From NCBI GenBank assembly GCA_017461365.1, contig JAFTYG010000047.1, forward strand, positions 1 to 64,000: a stretch of DNA of 64,000 nucleotides. The letters run 5' to 3'. Position numbers and translations under genes: made by a program. The stretch comes from Clostridia bacterium (lineage in GTDB: Bacteria > Bacillota > Clostridia > Oscillospirales > CAG-272). Shown here piece by piece: positions 53,325 through 61,843 of this stretch. The stretch's first letter is position 1. Every line of letters begins with the position of its first letter. The notes under the pieces are model-generated. The model made no database searches and was not told the DNA's origin. It saw nothing but the letters and a program-made list of their open reading frames with translations.

Positions 53325-54836
53325 TTACTGTGCGCGGTTGTTATTACGGAAGTCGGCAAGCAGCTCCATAAGCTCGTTCTGTGTTGCCCCTCCGTAGGTC
53401 GCCCACTGATTTTCAAGGATATTCTTAGGATCCTTTACCTTGCCCGTTACAAAATTGCGTCTCCATATGTACTCGATGGGGTTAGTCATTGTAAACTGAC
53501 AAAGTCTGCCGAAGTCGTAAACAACGGCATCGCGCAAGATCTCGAACACCTTTACGCCGTTTGCGTCCTGCGAATATCTGTCCTTGAGCACGGTATCATA
53601 GTAGAAGGGCGCTACGTTACGGTATTCGGAGGATGCTATCGCCTCGAGAACCACGCCAGAAAGCTCGGCATTGTCTGTGGTCTTGGGGATGCACCACATA
53701 TCGTAACCGTTGTTCTGCATCGTGCAGTATTCGCCCTCCTCGTCGATCTTGGGTATCGGGATAGGCGCGTAGGAGTTATCCGTCAAGCCGTCTACATTAC
53801 CCATTGATGCGAGCATGAGCGCTGTCTTTTTGTTATACATAAGCGATGCGGTATTATCGGCTATCTCTACCTCTTCGAGCTTGAAGAAGGTGATAAGGGG
53901 ATCGAGGTAGTCTATTACTCTCGTTCGGTAGCTTGCGTCGTTCCACGTCATTTCCGCAACGCCCTTATCGTTATTGAGTGTCTGATGGAAGCCTGCTCCG
54001 TAGTAGAGCGCGTCGGTTCTCGAGTGGTCGTCGACAACGAATCCGTAGACCTCGCCCGGCTTTGCTATCGCATCGCCGTGGAAGTTCTTTGCGTACTCCA
54101 TCATCTTCTCTACCGTCCATTTACCCTCAAGAACGAGCTCTACGGGATCCTTGAGTCCCGAGCCGACTATCATCTCGGTATAAGAGAACATTACGAACAT
54201 CGAACGTATAGCAAGCGCTGACGAGTTGTTTGCTACAAAGTAAAGTCCGTCGTACTGCTCCCACTCGGAGATAGCGTCGGGCCACCAGGGCATTTCGAGA
54301 TTGGGATATTTGAGATTATTGATATTTACAAGCAGACCTTGCTGTGCGAGCACTGCGGGATAAAGGCTGTACGTCTGTATCAGATCGTAATCGCCCGCGC
54401 CCGATTTTACCTCTGTAACAAAGGCGTTTCTTACCACTGCACCCGGATCGTTACCCGTTGCCGCAATATACGTTACGTCAAGCTGAATATCAAGTCTTGC
54501 CTCAACGCTCAGCTTATTGAAGTATATTTTGGAGTACAGCTGTACGTTTCCTCCGCCGCTGTCCTCGGGAAGTGTGTATCTTTCACTGCCCTTCCAGCCG
54601 AGGACTCTTACCTTTTCGCCGTTATAGGTGGTATCGGGAAGATCGTCCATAACGTAGCCGTTTTCATCGGTCTCATAAACCTTTTCGGTATCCGTCGTTT
54701 CGACTACGTCGGTCACTTCGTTGCTCTCGCTTTCGCTATCGGTGCTGTCGGTGTTATCCTGATTACACGCAACGAGCACACTGAGCAGCATCAGCGCGCA
54801 AAGTGAAAGACACAGAAGTCTTTTGAAATTCTTCAT
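53325..54836 (-). CDS. Extracellular solute-binding-type lipoprotein (operon B)
   Basis: A 503-aa lipoprotein with lipobox VLVAC (Cys24) and a Ser/Glu/Thr linker. The binding-protein body includes GDYDLIQTYSLYPAVLAQQGLLVNI, EGKWTVEKMMEYAKNFHGDA and MWCIPKTTDNAELS. Paralogue of the lipoprotein at 7300-8769; both lack any neighbouring ABC permease. It likely captures an oligosaccharide at the surface. The start at 54836 follows GAGG at a proper distance; an ATG 18 codons upstream does not give a signal peptide start. Confidence 0.88.
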   Translation of the reverse strand: MKNFKRLLCLSLCALMLLSVLVACNQDNTDSTDSESESNEVTDVVETTDTEKVYETDENGYVMDDLPDTTYNGEKVRVLGWKGSERYTLPEDSGGGNVQLYSKIYFNKLSVEARLDIQLDVTYIAATGNDPGAVVRNAFVTEVKSGAGDYDLIQTYSLYPAVLAQQGLLVNINNLKYPNLEMPWWPDAISEWEQYDGLYFVANNSSALAIRSMFVMFSYTEMIVGSGLKDPVELVLEGKWTVEKMMEYAKNFHGDAIAKPGEVYGFVVDDHSRTDALYYGAGFHQTLNNDKGVAEMTWNDASYRTRVIDYLDPLITFFKLEEVEIADNTASLMYNKKTALMLASMGNVDGLTDNSYAPIPIPKIDEEGEYCTMQNNGYDMWCIPKTTDNAELSGVVLEAIASSEYRNVAPFYYDTVLKDRYSQDANGVKVFEILRDAVVYDFGRLCQFTMTNPIEYIWRRNFVTGKVKDPKNILENQWATYGGATQNELMELLADFRNNNRAQ

Positions 54837-54876
54837 TTCTTTTCCTCTCTTTCTTAGGTTTTGTTTTTTATACACA

Positions 54877-54898
54877 GACAGCCTCCCCATAGGCTGTC
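54877..54898 (-). terminator. Hairpin between metallo-beta-lactamase and binding-lipoprotein genes
   Basis: GACAGCCT / AGGCTGTC stem with loop of six bases; no T-run. A possible processing or attenuation site inside operon B. Confidence 0.4.
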
Positions 54899-54952
54899 AA
54901 GCATATCGTATTCTTTGAGGTAAAAACCTCATCTGTCGCCCATCAAGTGTCC

Positions 54953-56818
54953 TTATTCCACCTTTATTGTGGTGGTGAATTCGCTTGTATAATTTGTATC
55001 GACGTTATCGCGTATCCATTTATTGAATTCGTAATTCGTCTTTGTTCCGAGACAACGTCCGTCGGTATCGTATCTGTAAGGATCGCACGCCCAGAAGCAA
55101 ATATCGGGATCCATCAGCTCGTATATGCCGTTGCAGGCGCCGTTAAAGCCGTGGTGCGTAAGCTGAAGGATGTCGCATTTGAGCTCTGCGCCGTAGGTCG
55201 CCATTATCTCCTCGCAGTTCGTTCTCTCCGTGTCGCCCATTACCATAAATACCGTCTCGCTTCCGTCTGCGGCTTCCATTGTTATACGGAAAACACTGCT
55301 TGTATGGTTTCCCGTCGAGTAGGGGTTAGGGAAATAATCCTCCTGCGTGTAAAGTATCTCTATCTCGCATCCGGGGAAATAGAGCTTTTGCCCCGTATGG
55401 AACACGAAGTGCTTTGCTCTTTCCGCGGCAGGAAAGGCGTTGATCCTTATCTTGAAAAGGCTCGCATTCGTTGCCATCGCCGCACCGCCGCCCTCGACTA
55501 TCTCGGTATTATAGAGGTCGGGGAAATTGTAGCCCGCAAGCTCTACCCTTACGTTATCCTTATAGGTCTCAAGGAACTGATTTGCAAGTCCCGTATGGTC
55601 GCCGTGGGCATGTGTGATGAACCATGCGGCGATGACGGGCTTACCCTCGTTCGGGTTATTCTCTACAAGAAAATCGTAGAGCTTCTTTGCGTCCTCGGTC
55701 GTCTTTTGTCCGTCCTCTGCCCACTCTCCGCTCTCCTTTGTGAGCATCGTTACCGTTCCGTCGGCAGGGCCTCCGTCAATTATGATATATCTTCCGTCGG
55801 CAAGCTGTATGACGTATCCCATACCGGGCGCGCCGTCAACTCTCTTTGCCGCGGCGTTCCATCCGTTGTAGACCTGATCTCTGCCGAGCTGTGTTATAGA
55901 GGGTGTCGTTACGGCATTTTCGGGATATGCCAATTTCTGAGTTTCGGGAAGGTATCCGCGCACTCCGTAAACGACCTTGAACGTGCCGTCGTGGGGATAG
56001 AACATAGTATGCGCCGCTGTCTCCACGCCATCCTTCTTTGCCGTGTAGGTAGCGAACTTATTGTTTCCGATAGTATTTTCGGTATAGAGCGTAAAGCCCC
56101 TTTTCTTCATCTCGTCGGCGTAAGCGTTGACCTCTGCTTCGGTCGTGCCCCTTACGGACACCTCAAAGTTACCCTCGCCCGCGCTGTACACGCCCTCAAG
56201 CTCGCCAGACGCCGTATTATAGACGGGAACGGCGATCTTTACGCCCGACTCGTCGTATTCGTAATAATAGTCTCTCGGAAGCGTCCAGTTTCCGTTTTCG
56301 TCCTCCTCGAGTGCGGTCATAAGTCTTGTGAGCGCTCTGTCAAGAAGCTGATCTGAAAAGGCGCTGACGACTATCTTCTCTCCCACGATCTCGACGCGGC
56401 ATCCCGAATACGAAAGCTTTTCGTAAGCGTCCGCCGCCTCGGCGCGTCCTGCGACGTTACCCATGAGTATCTCTTTTTCGGTCTCGCTCTCGCTCTCGGT
56501 GTACATTACGTTTCTCAGATTGAATTTTGTCTTATCCTTTACGTCGTCAAAGAAGTCTTGCATCACGTCTGTCGTGGCAATATTCATAGTTCTCGGGCGG
56601 ATGAATTTATATTCGCTCTCGCCGCCGCAGATGACGATCAAGTTTTCCATATCGGTATTTCCTCCTGTTTCGGTCTCTGTTCCCATATTCGTTTCGCTTT
56701 CTGTTTCGGCTTGCGTGCTTGTCTCTGTTTCTCCGTTATCGGGTGGCGAGCTGTCGCAAGCTCCCATTCCCACGGCAAGCAACAGCAGAAGCGACGCGAG
56801 TCTGAGCATTTTTTTCAT
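54953..56818 (-). CDS. Lipoprotein with metallo-beta-lactamase domain (operon B)
   Basis: A 621-aa surface lipoprotein (lipobox GMGAC, Cys21). Residues ~45-180 form a module with ILMGNVAGRAEA and RVEIVGEKIVVSAFSDQLLDRAL, related to the N-terminal module of the EEP lipoprotein at 5430-7259. The C-terminal half is a metallo-beta-lactamase fold: GMGYVIQLADGRYIIIDGG, metal motif THAHGDHTG, VMGDTERTNCEEIM and LQLTHHGFNG (ComEC/hydrolase-type). It should hydrolyse a phosphodiester or ester outside the cell. AGGAGG lies 8 bases before the start at 56818. First gene of operon B, divergent from an AraC regulator. Confidence 0.87.
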   Translation of the reverse strand: MKKMLRLASLLLLLAVGMGACDSSPPDNGETETSTQAETESETNMGTETETGGNTDMENLIVICGGESEYKFIRPRTMNIATTDVMQDFFDDVKDKTKFNLRNVMYTESESETEKEILMGNVAGRAEAADAYEKLSYSGCRVEIVGEKIVVSAFSDQLLDRALTRLMTALEEDENGNWTLPRDYYYEYDESGVKIAVPVYNTASGELEGVYSAGEGNFEVSVRGTTEAEVNAYADEMKKRGFTLYTENTIGNNKFATYTAKKDGVETAAHTMFYPHDGTFKVVYGVRGYLPETQKLAYPENAVTTPSITQLGRDQVYNGWNAAAKRVDGAPGMGYVIQLADGRYIIIDGGPADGTVTMLTKESGEWAEDGQKTTEDAKKLYDFLVENNPNEGKPVIAAWFITHAHGDHTGLANQFLETYKDNVRVELAGYNFPDLYNTEIVEGGGAAMATNASLFKIRINAFPAAERAKHFVFHTGQKLYFPGCEIEILYTQEDYFPNPYSTGNHTSSVFRITMEAADGSETVFMVMGDTERTNCEEIMATYGAELKCDILQLTHHGFNGACNGIYELMDPDICFWACDPYRYDTDGRCLGTKTNYEFNKWIRDNVDTNYTSEFTTTIKVE

Positions 56819-56876
56819 CGGCTTTTCCTCCTTATCTGTTTGCACATTGAAAAAATTGACTTATTTTATCAAACAT

Positions 56877-56894
56877 ATTGCAAAAATTGATATT
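56877..56894. repeat. 18-bp direct repeat, copy 1 (AraC operator candidate)
   Basis: ATTGCAAAAATTGATATT is identical to 57062-57079 and lies in the divergent region between operon B and its AraC gene. A shorter TTGACTTATTTT repeat is also present at 56854 and 56989. Confidence 0.65.
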
Positions 56895-56988
56895 TTGTAA
56901 ATTTGATTGCAAATTGTGACTTATCGGTTTTCCACGTATTTGTCAAATATGCTCAAAAACCTTCCTATAATTTTTGCAAAACATACAA

Positions 56989-57017
56989 TTGACTTATTTT
57001 CTTTTCTATTGTATAAT
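56989..57017 (+). promoter_or_regulatory. AraC gene promoter
   Basis: TTGACT (56989-56994), spacer 17, TATAAT (57012-57017). Operator copy 2 lies downstream of it, so the regulator may repress itself. Confidence 0.65.
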
Positions 57018-57061
57018 AACATAAAAGCTAAAAAAATGCAATTGTAAAAACAGATATGTTT

Positions 57062-57079
57062 ATTGCAAAAATTGATATT
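57062..57079. repeat. 18-bp direct repeat, copy 2 (AraC operator candidate)
   Basis: Second identical copy of ATTGCAAAAATTGATATT, 185 bases from copy 1 and just before the AraC ribosome site. Confidence 0.65.
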
Positions 57080-57091
57080 CAGAGGTAAAAT

Positions 57092-57847
57092 ATGTTTTTA
57101 GATTTCACTCCGTCTCCGAGTTTTATCTTTTGCGGGACTAAAGTCTTTGTGCCTAACGAGAAGCACGTTACCCGTCGCTTCAACCGAAGCGTGCTTATTC
57201 TTATGGCGGAGGGAGAGCTGAAATTTTTGGAGGACGGCAAGCTCATAACTCTGACTCCGGGGGAATATTACATTCAGCGCGACGGGCTTTTGCAGCAGGG
57301 GGTGGGGCTCAGCTCCCTGCCCGTTTATTTCTTTATTGAATTCAGCGCTACCTATTCCGAAAGCCAATCAGGGCTTCCGCTTCGCGGCAGATTTGATCAC
57401 AAGAAGGTCGCATCCTTTATGGAGAGCTGTGAGAGTCAGTTTGTAAAAAAGAACTCAAATGCGTTCAAGCTCAATTCGTATATGCTCCGCATTTTCAGCG
57501 AGCTTCTTGAGAGCACGCCCGCAAGCAACGAGAATAATACGCTTGCAGAGCGCGTACGCAATTTTATCGACTCACAGTACAACTCTCAGGTAAGCCTTTC
57601 GGATATTGCAAAAAAATTCGGCTACACCGAGGAGTACATTCTGCGGATATTCAAAAAGCATTACGGCACGTCGCCGCATCAATATCTGATAAAGCTGCGC
57701 ATGGAGCACGCGATGTGGCTGCTTGAAAACACCGATATTTCGGTAGAGCAGACGGCGCTATCGGTAGGATACACCGATTTTTCGGCGTTTTATCGGAGCT
57801 TTAAAAAGACCTACGGGACGTCGCCCGGGGTGATGAAGAAGAAATAA
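57092..57847 (+). CDS. AraC-family regulator of operon B
   Basis: A 251-aa transcription factor with an N-terminal cupin-like ligand domain (FLEDGKLITLTPGEYYIQRDG) and C-terminal double HTH (SLSDIAKKFGYTEEYILRIFKKHYG; SVEQTALSVGYTDFSAFYRSFKKTYG). Divergent from the metallo-beta-lactamase lipoprotein gene; two identical 18-bp repeats flank the promoters between them. Likely activator of operon B upon sugar binding. AGAGG before the start. Confidence 0.9.
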   Translation: MFLDFTPSPSFIFCGTKVFVPNEKHVTRRFNRSVLILMAEGELKFLEDGKLITLTPGEYYIQRDGLLQQGVGLSSLPVYFFIEFSATYSESQSGLPLRGRFDHKKVASFMESCESQFVKKNSNAFKLNSYMLRIFSELLESTPASNENNTLAERVRNFIDSQYNSQVSLSDIAKKFGYTEEYILRIFKKHYGTSPHQYLIKLRMEHAMWLLENTDISVEQTALSVGYTDFSAFYRSFKKTYGTSPGVMKKK

Positions 57848-57888
57848 AAAAAGCGAACCGTTTCGGGTGAAACGGTTCGCTTTTTTCA
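57847..57888. terminator. Bidirectional terminator
   Basis: 17-base arms (57847-57863, 57870-57886) around a 6-base loop, with A- and T-runs, between convergent genes. Confidence 0.9.
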
Positions 57889-57897
57889 ATGTGAAAT

Positions 57898-58659
57898 TCA
57901 ATTATTTTTCAGCGCTTTTTTCTTATCTGTACCGAATTCGTGGTAGGGGAGAAATTCGAGGGGGAGGGCTCTTTCGGCGCAATATCTTGCTATGCGTTCG
58001 CATTCCGCGCCCTCATTGAAGCCTTGGATAACGGGGGTACGGATGAATATGCGTTTTCCCGTTTTTTGCAATCTCTCAAGGTTTTCGAGGATGAGGGTAT
58101 TTTCACTTCCCGTTCCCCTTTTATGCAGGTCGCAGTCAAGGGCTTTTATATCGTAAAGGAAGATATTGATGTACGGAAGCACCTTCTCAAAGCTCGAATA
58201 GGGGACGTATCCCGCAGTATCGACCGCTACCGATATTCTCGCGTTGCGGCACATTTTTGCGACCTCTGCAAGAAAATCGGGATAAAGCATACATTCTCCA
58301 CCCGAAAAGGTGACGCCTCCGCCCGTAATATCGTAGTACGGTCTGTCAGCGCAAATTATCCCGAAAAGCTCCTCGGCGCTGTATTTTTTTCCGTACACGC
58401 GTCTTGCTCCCTCGGGGCAGACCTCGGCGCACTCGAAGCATCCGAGACATTCGTCTGTTTTTTTACAGACCTTTTTGCAAGCTCCGCATCCTACACATTT
58501 ACGGTCAAAAAATGCAAGCTCGGGTTCGGCTCTCTTTCCCTCGGGGTTATGACACCAAAAGCAATCGAGCGTACAGCCCTTAAAAAAGACTGTAGTGCGT
58601 ATGCCCTCTCCGTCGGAACGCGAGCCTCTGTGTATATCGAAAATATACGGAATATCCAT
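57898..58659 (-). CDS. Glycyl-radical enzyme activating protein (radical SAM)
   Basis: A 253-aa radical SAM activase that installs the glycyl radical on the enzyme at 59611-61833. Motif CTLDCFWCHNPEG (CxxxCxxC), then a two-cluster ferredoxin insert CVGCGACKKVC / CLGCFECAEVCPEG, and TGGGVTFSGGECML. The C-terminus ends soon after LPYHEFGTDKK, about 30-40 residues shorter than usual, just before the terminator. The start at 58659 overlaps the stop of the aldo/keto reductase gene, so translation is coupled. Confidence 0.93.
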   Translation of the reverse strand: MDIPYIFDIHRGSRSDGEGIRTTVFFKGCTLDCFWCHNPEGKRAEPELAFFDRKCVGCGACKKVCKKTDECLGCFECAEVCPEGARRVYGKKYSAEELFGIICADRPYYDITGGGVTFSGGECMLYPDFLAEVAKMCRNARISVAVDTAGYVPYSSFEKVLPYINIFLYDIKALDCDLHKRGTGSENTLILENLERLQKTGKRIFIRTPVIQGFNEGAECERIARYCAERALPLEFLPYHEFGTDKKKALKNN

Positions 58660-58660
58660 A

Positions 58661-59593
58661 TCACTTACTGTTGAGGAGAGCAAGCTCTTCGTCCGACAGC
58701 GAAAGCTCTATGCCGCGAGCGTTATCGCGGAGCTGCTCGGGAGTTGCCGAGAAGAGCGGTATGACCGTGGGGTATCCTTCGCAACGGTCAAGATTTGCAA
58801 GCCATGCGATGACGAGCGCGCTCGGATTTACGCCCTTCTCTGCCGCCATACTGCGTATAAAATCGAGGCGTTCGCCGCCCGTGTATTCATCGGGAAGAAG
58901 CGCTGGGTTCTCATATGCTCCCTTGCACAGGCAAGCGTAGGAAACGAGGGGCATATTTTTATCGCAAAGGAAGCGTAATCTTTCTCTGTTTACGATCTCG
59001 TTAAAGGCGTATTTCGGGCCTACCTCAAATTTGGGATTGAGATAGGAAAGTCTCTGCTGCATAACGGTATAGGGGGTAAGGCTCTTGAGCTCGGCAAGCA
59101 TATTCGCCTCGGCAAGTCTCCACGTATCGAAGTTGCTTGAGCCGAGGGTGCGCACCTTTCCCTTTTTCACAAGTCGGTGGAAGGCTTCCATCGTTTCCTC
59201 AATGGGGGTATTTATATCGTCTGTATGCGCATAGTAAAGGTCTATGTAGTCGGTCTTTAGCTTGCGCAAACTCTCGTCTATCCAATATTCTATCTGCTCG
59301 GCGCGAAGTCCCGCGCCCTTTCCGTGGCGGTCAAATCCGACCTTTGTGGCAAGCACCACCTTATCGCGGCATCCGCGCTCCGAGAACCATTCTCCGAGAA
59401 GCGTTTCGCTCTCATCGCCCGTTCCCGCCCAATGCGCGTAGTTATTGGACGTGTCGATGAAGTTTCCTCCGAGATCCATATAGGTATCAAGCGTTCTGTA
59501 TGCCTCCTCCTTAGAGGTGGTAGTTCCGAAGTTCATAGCTCCGAGAGCAAATGCCGATACGTTCAATCCGTTGGGTAATAAGATTTTTTTCAT
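58661..59593 (-). CDS. Aldo/keto reductase
   Basis: A 310-aa NADPH-dependent (beta/alpha)8 reductase. Catalytic Asp/Tyr/Lys/His are visible: NFIDTSNNYAHW, LATKVGF and LYYAHTDD; VMQQRLSYLNP-type and PLFSATPEQLRDN follow, the latter in the cofactor-binding end. It lies between the glycyl-radical enzyme and its activase, so it probably reduces the aldehyde or ketone produced by that enzyme. RBS AAAGAAAGG. Confidence 0.9.
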   Translation of the reverse strand: MKKILLPNGLNVSAFALGAMNFGTTTSKEEAYRTLDTYMDLGGNFIDTSNNYAHWAGTGDESETLLGEWFSERGCRDKVVLATKVGFDRHGKGAGLRAEQIEYWIDESLRKLKTDYIDLYYAHTDDINTPIEETMEAFHRLVKKGKVRTLGSSNFDTWRLAEANMLAELKSLTPYTVMQQRLSYLNPKFEVGPKYAFNEIVNRERLRFLCDKNMPLVSYACLCKGAYENPALLPDEYTGGERLDFIRSMAAEKGVNPSALVIAWLANLDRCEGYPTVIPLFSATPEQLRDNARGIELSLSDEELALLNSK

Positions 59594-59610
59594 GTTATTT
59601 CTGCCTTTCT

Positions 59611-61833
59611 TTATTTAAGTCTTTCAATAATATCGTTTTGTAATCTTTCGCAAATATCTACGAAAACTCCGCTGTATCCCGTTACTCTTACGCGGATGTC
59701 GCGATGGGCATCGGGATCTCTTTGCGCCTCGATAAGTGTATCGGCTCCCACTGCCGTTACCTGCGCGTGGAGTCCGCCTCTGTCAAAATAGTTACCGAGA
59801 AGCAGTGAAAAGAGCGCGTGTCCGTCCTCGCCCTTGTAATCTGCGGGGTTAATATCAAGGTTGAGCGCGCCAGACAGAAGTCCGTCCGCAGGAAGGCTCA
59901 GCATAGAATTGAACAGCCCTGTAATTCCGTTTATGCAAGAGCCGTTTGACGGTCTCGTATTCTGTGAGAAGGGGGTATGCGCCCGCCGTCCGTCGGGTGT
60001 CGCACCGAAGGTCTCGCCATTCTTTAAGTGCCACGTATCGCTCTGCATACAGGGCACAAGGAAGAGGTGTTCTCTTTCAAGGTAAGGTCTGCTCTTTTCT
60101 ATCGTCAGCTCGCAGGCTCTCTCGGACAGTCTTTTGGAGTGGTAATTTGACAGCGCGCTGTCGCTACCGTATTTTTCGACGCTTCTGCAAAGCGCGAGGA
60201 TATTCTCATAACCGACAAAGTCACATTCAACCGCTTCGAGAAGCTCGGAAAGCGTGAGACGCTTATCTGTAAAGACGAGCTTATCCACGACGGTGAAGCT
60301 GTCTGCAACCGTTGCGAACATTTGAAACGACTGAAGCTCATAGTAATATTTTGCGTTTGCCGAGATACATTCTCCGCTATCTGTTGCGCATTCGGCAAAG
60401 CAATCTCTGAAGGTAAGGAGCGCCGAGGGCTTACGCTGTCTTGCCCGCAGCTCGCGGCTTATTTGGGAGAGCTTGCGGTCGATAAAGTCTGACATACGCT
60501 CAAAAAAGCCGTTGTAAACGTCCTCTATGCTTATTTCTCTGTCTGTGATCTCGGCAAGCTCTCGCAGGACTATTATAAGATCCTCCGGCCAGCCGTGCTC
60601 GGTGTTCATACGCATAAAGGGAACAAGCTCCTTTTTTTCATCCTCCGACAGTACTTCGTATTTATAAGCCTTAGGACCGCCCTGTATCCACACGCTATCA
60701 GGACCTAAGGAGGGCCAATTACATCCGAAGTGCTCATATTTTCGGCTGTCCGCTTCGGGAATACCTATACGCGCGTAGGTCTTTAGCATACTGTTATCGT
60801 TATAGAACATCAGCGACGAGCTCTTAAGCGCTTTATCGGTAAGCGTTCGCCAAAGCCTCGGATGCGCTTTATCCATCCCCTCGAAATATCTTACGACAAC
60901 GACGGGGTTTTTGAATGACGGCACTATACACTCGGCAAAGAGCTCTGTAAGCTCACTGACAGCGCTTTCTCCGTTTTCGTCCGTACCCGCAAGGAGAAGA
61001 TACTGCGGCGCGTCGAAGTTCAGAATTCGCTTGAACGTAGTGCTGTTCTGATCATCTCCCACTTGATGCTCGCCTCGTCCCATAATGAGGTTATGCTTGC
61101 AGTAGTAGTCGGTTATGAGCGCCTTTGCCTCTTCCCTTGTAAGCCTTCCGCCCTCGACGTCGGCGCGATAGAGCGGATAAAGTATCTTATCGAGCCGTCC
61201 GACGGTCAGCGTGGGATTTTCGGTTACATACGCGCAATTGATCAGCGTTACTATCCACAAAAGCTGAAGCGCTTCGCGGAAGGTCTCAGGGCGCTCGGAG
61301 GCAGTTTTCCTGAGATCATTTGCGACTGCGACAAGTCCCTTTTGCTCTGCCGCATCGGCGTATCTCAGCATATAATCGGCTATAGCCCTATGCACCTCGA
61401 GCATAGCGCGAAGAAATATTTTTTTATCCTCGCTCTCAGCCGCCGCAAGCGTTTTTTCGGCTCTTTTTCTGAGACCGCAAAGACCTTCGTTTACCAAGGT
61501 CTCCCAAGAATAAGAGCAATGTCCCGAGGAAAGTATGACCTCCTTCCCGGGGTAGTCGGGATGCTTTATATATTCGGCAAAGGCTCTTTCCTCGTCCTCG
61601 GTAAGCACTCTGTCGACATATCGCCCAGCGATGAGGTCGTATTTCTCAACGGGTGTGGAGACACGCGACAGAAGTATTGACAGATACCTCGAAAAGCGCA
61701 AGGGGTGAGGCAGATCCTTATACTCGCTCTTTATCTCATTGAGTATCAGAAATCGCTCCGACGCGGTGGCAAGCATCGGCTTTTCGGTCAGCGCGCTCTC
61801 CGCCTCGACGACGTTTATTTTCAAGTCCTTCAT
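59611..61833 (-). CDS. Glycyl-radical enzyme (pyruvate formate-lyase family) with GCNW active-site loop
   Basis: A 740-aa anaerobic enzyme. The glycyl-radical motif RVTGYSG has Gly719. The thiyl Cys is Cys371 in ARIGIPEADSRKYEHFGCNW. In diol dehydratases, CutC and related lyases the loop is GCVE with an essential Glu two residues after Cys; here it is Trp373. PFL has Cys-Cys, also not seen. So the chemistry is probably not a standard glycerol/choline-type elimination. SD GAGGAGG. It overlaps in leader with the DMT permease gene and is followed by an aldo/keto reductase and an activase, so all parts for a working radical pathway are present. Substrate unknown. Confidence 0.9.
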   Translation of the reverse strand: MKDLKINVVEAESALTEKPMLATASERFLILNEIKSEYKDLPHPLRFSRYLSILLSRVSTPVEKYDLIAGRYVDRVLTEDEERAFAEYIKHPDYPGKEVILSSGHCSYSWETLVNEGLCGLRKRAEKTLAAAESEDKKIFLRAMLEVHRAIADYMLRYADAAEQKGLVAVANDLRKTASERPETFREALQLLWIVTLINCAYVTENPTLTVGRLDKILYPLYRADVEGGRLTREEAKALITDYYCKHNLIMGRGEHQVGDDQNSTTFKRILNFDAPQYLLLAGTDENGESAVSELTELFAECIVPSFKNPVVVVRYFEGMDKAHPRLWRTLTDKALKSSSLMFYNDNSMLKTYARIGIPEADSRKYEHFGCNWPSLGPDSVWIQGGPKAYKYEVLSEDEKKELVPFMRMNTEHGWPEDLIIVLRELAEITDREISIEDVYNGFFERMSDFIDRKLSQISRELRARQRKPSALLTFRDCFAECATDSGECISANAKYYYELQSFQMFATVADSFTVVDKLVFTDKRLTLSELLEAVECDFVGYENILALCRSVEKYGSDSALSNYHSKRLSERACELTIEKSRPYLEREHLFLVPCMQSDTWHLKNGETFGATPDGRRAHTPFSQNTRPSNGSCINGITGLFNSMLSLPADGLLSGALNLDINPADYKGEDGHALFSLLLGNYFDRGGLHAQVTAVGADTLIEAQRDPDAHRDIRVRVTGYSGVFVDICERLQNDIIERLK

Positions 61834-61843
61834 TTTATCCTCC

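Noticed and set aside
54947-56356. 469-codon open frame opposite the metallo-beta-lactamase lipoprotein gene
   Set aside because: The real gene has lipobox and metal motifs; the opposite frame has none.
59611-61833. Annotation as pyruvate formate-lyase or glycerol dehydratase
   Set aside because: PFL needs Cys-Cys and dehydratases need GCVE; this protein has GCNW, so only the superfamily level is supported.
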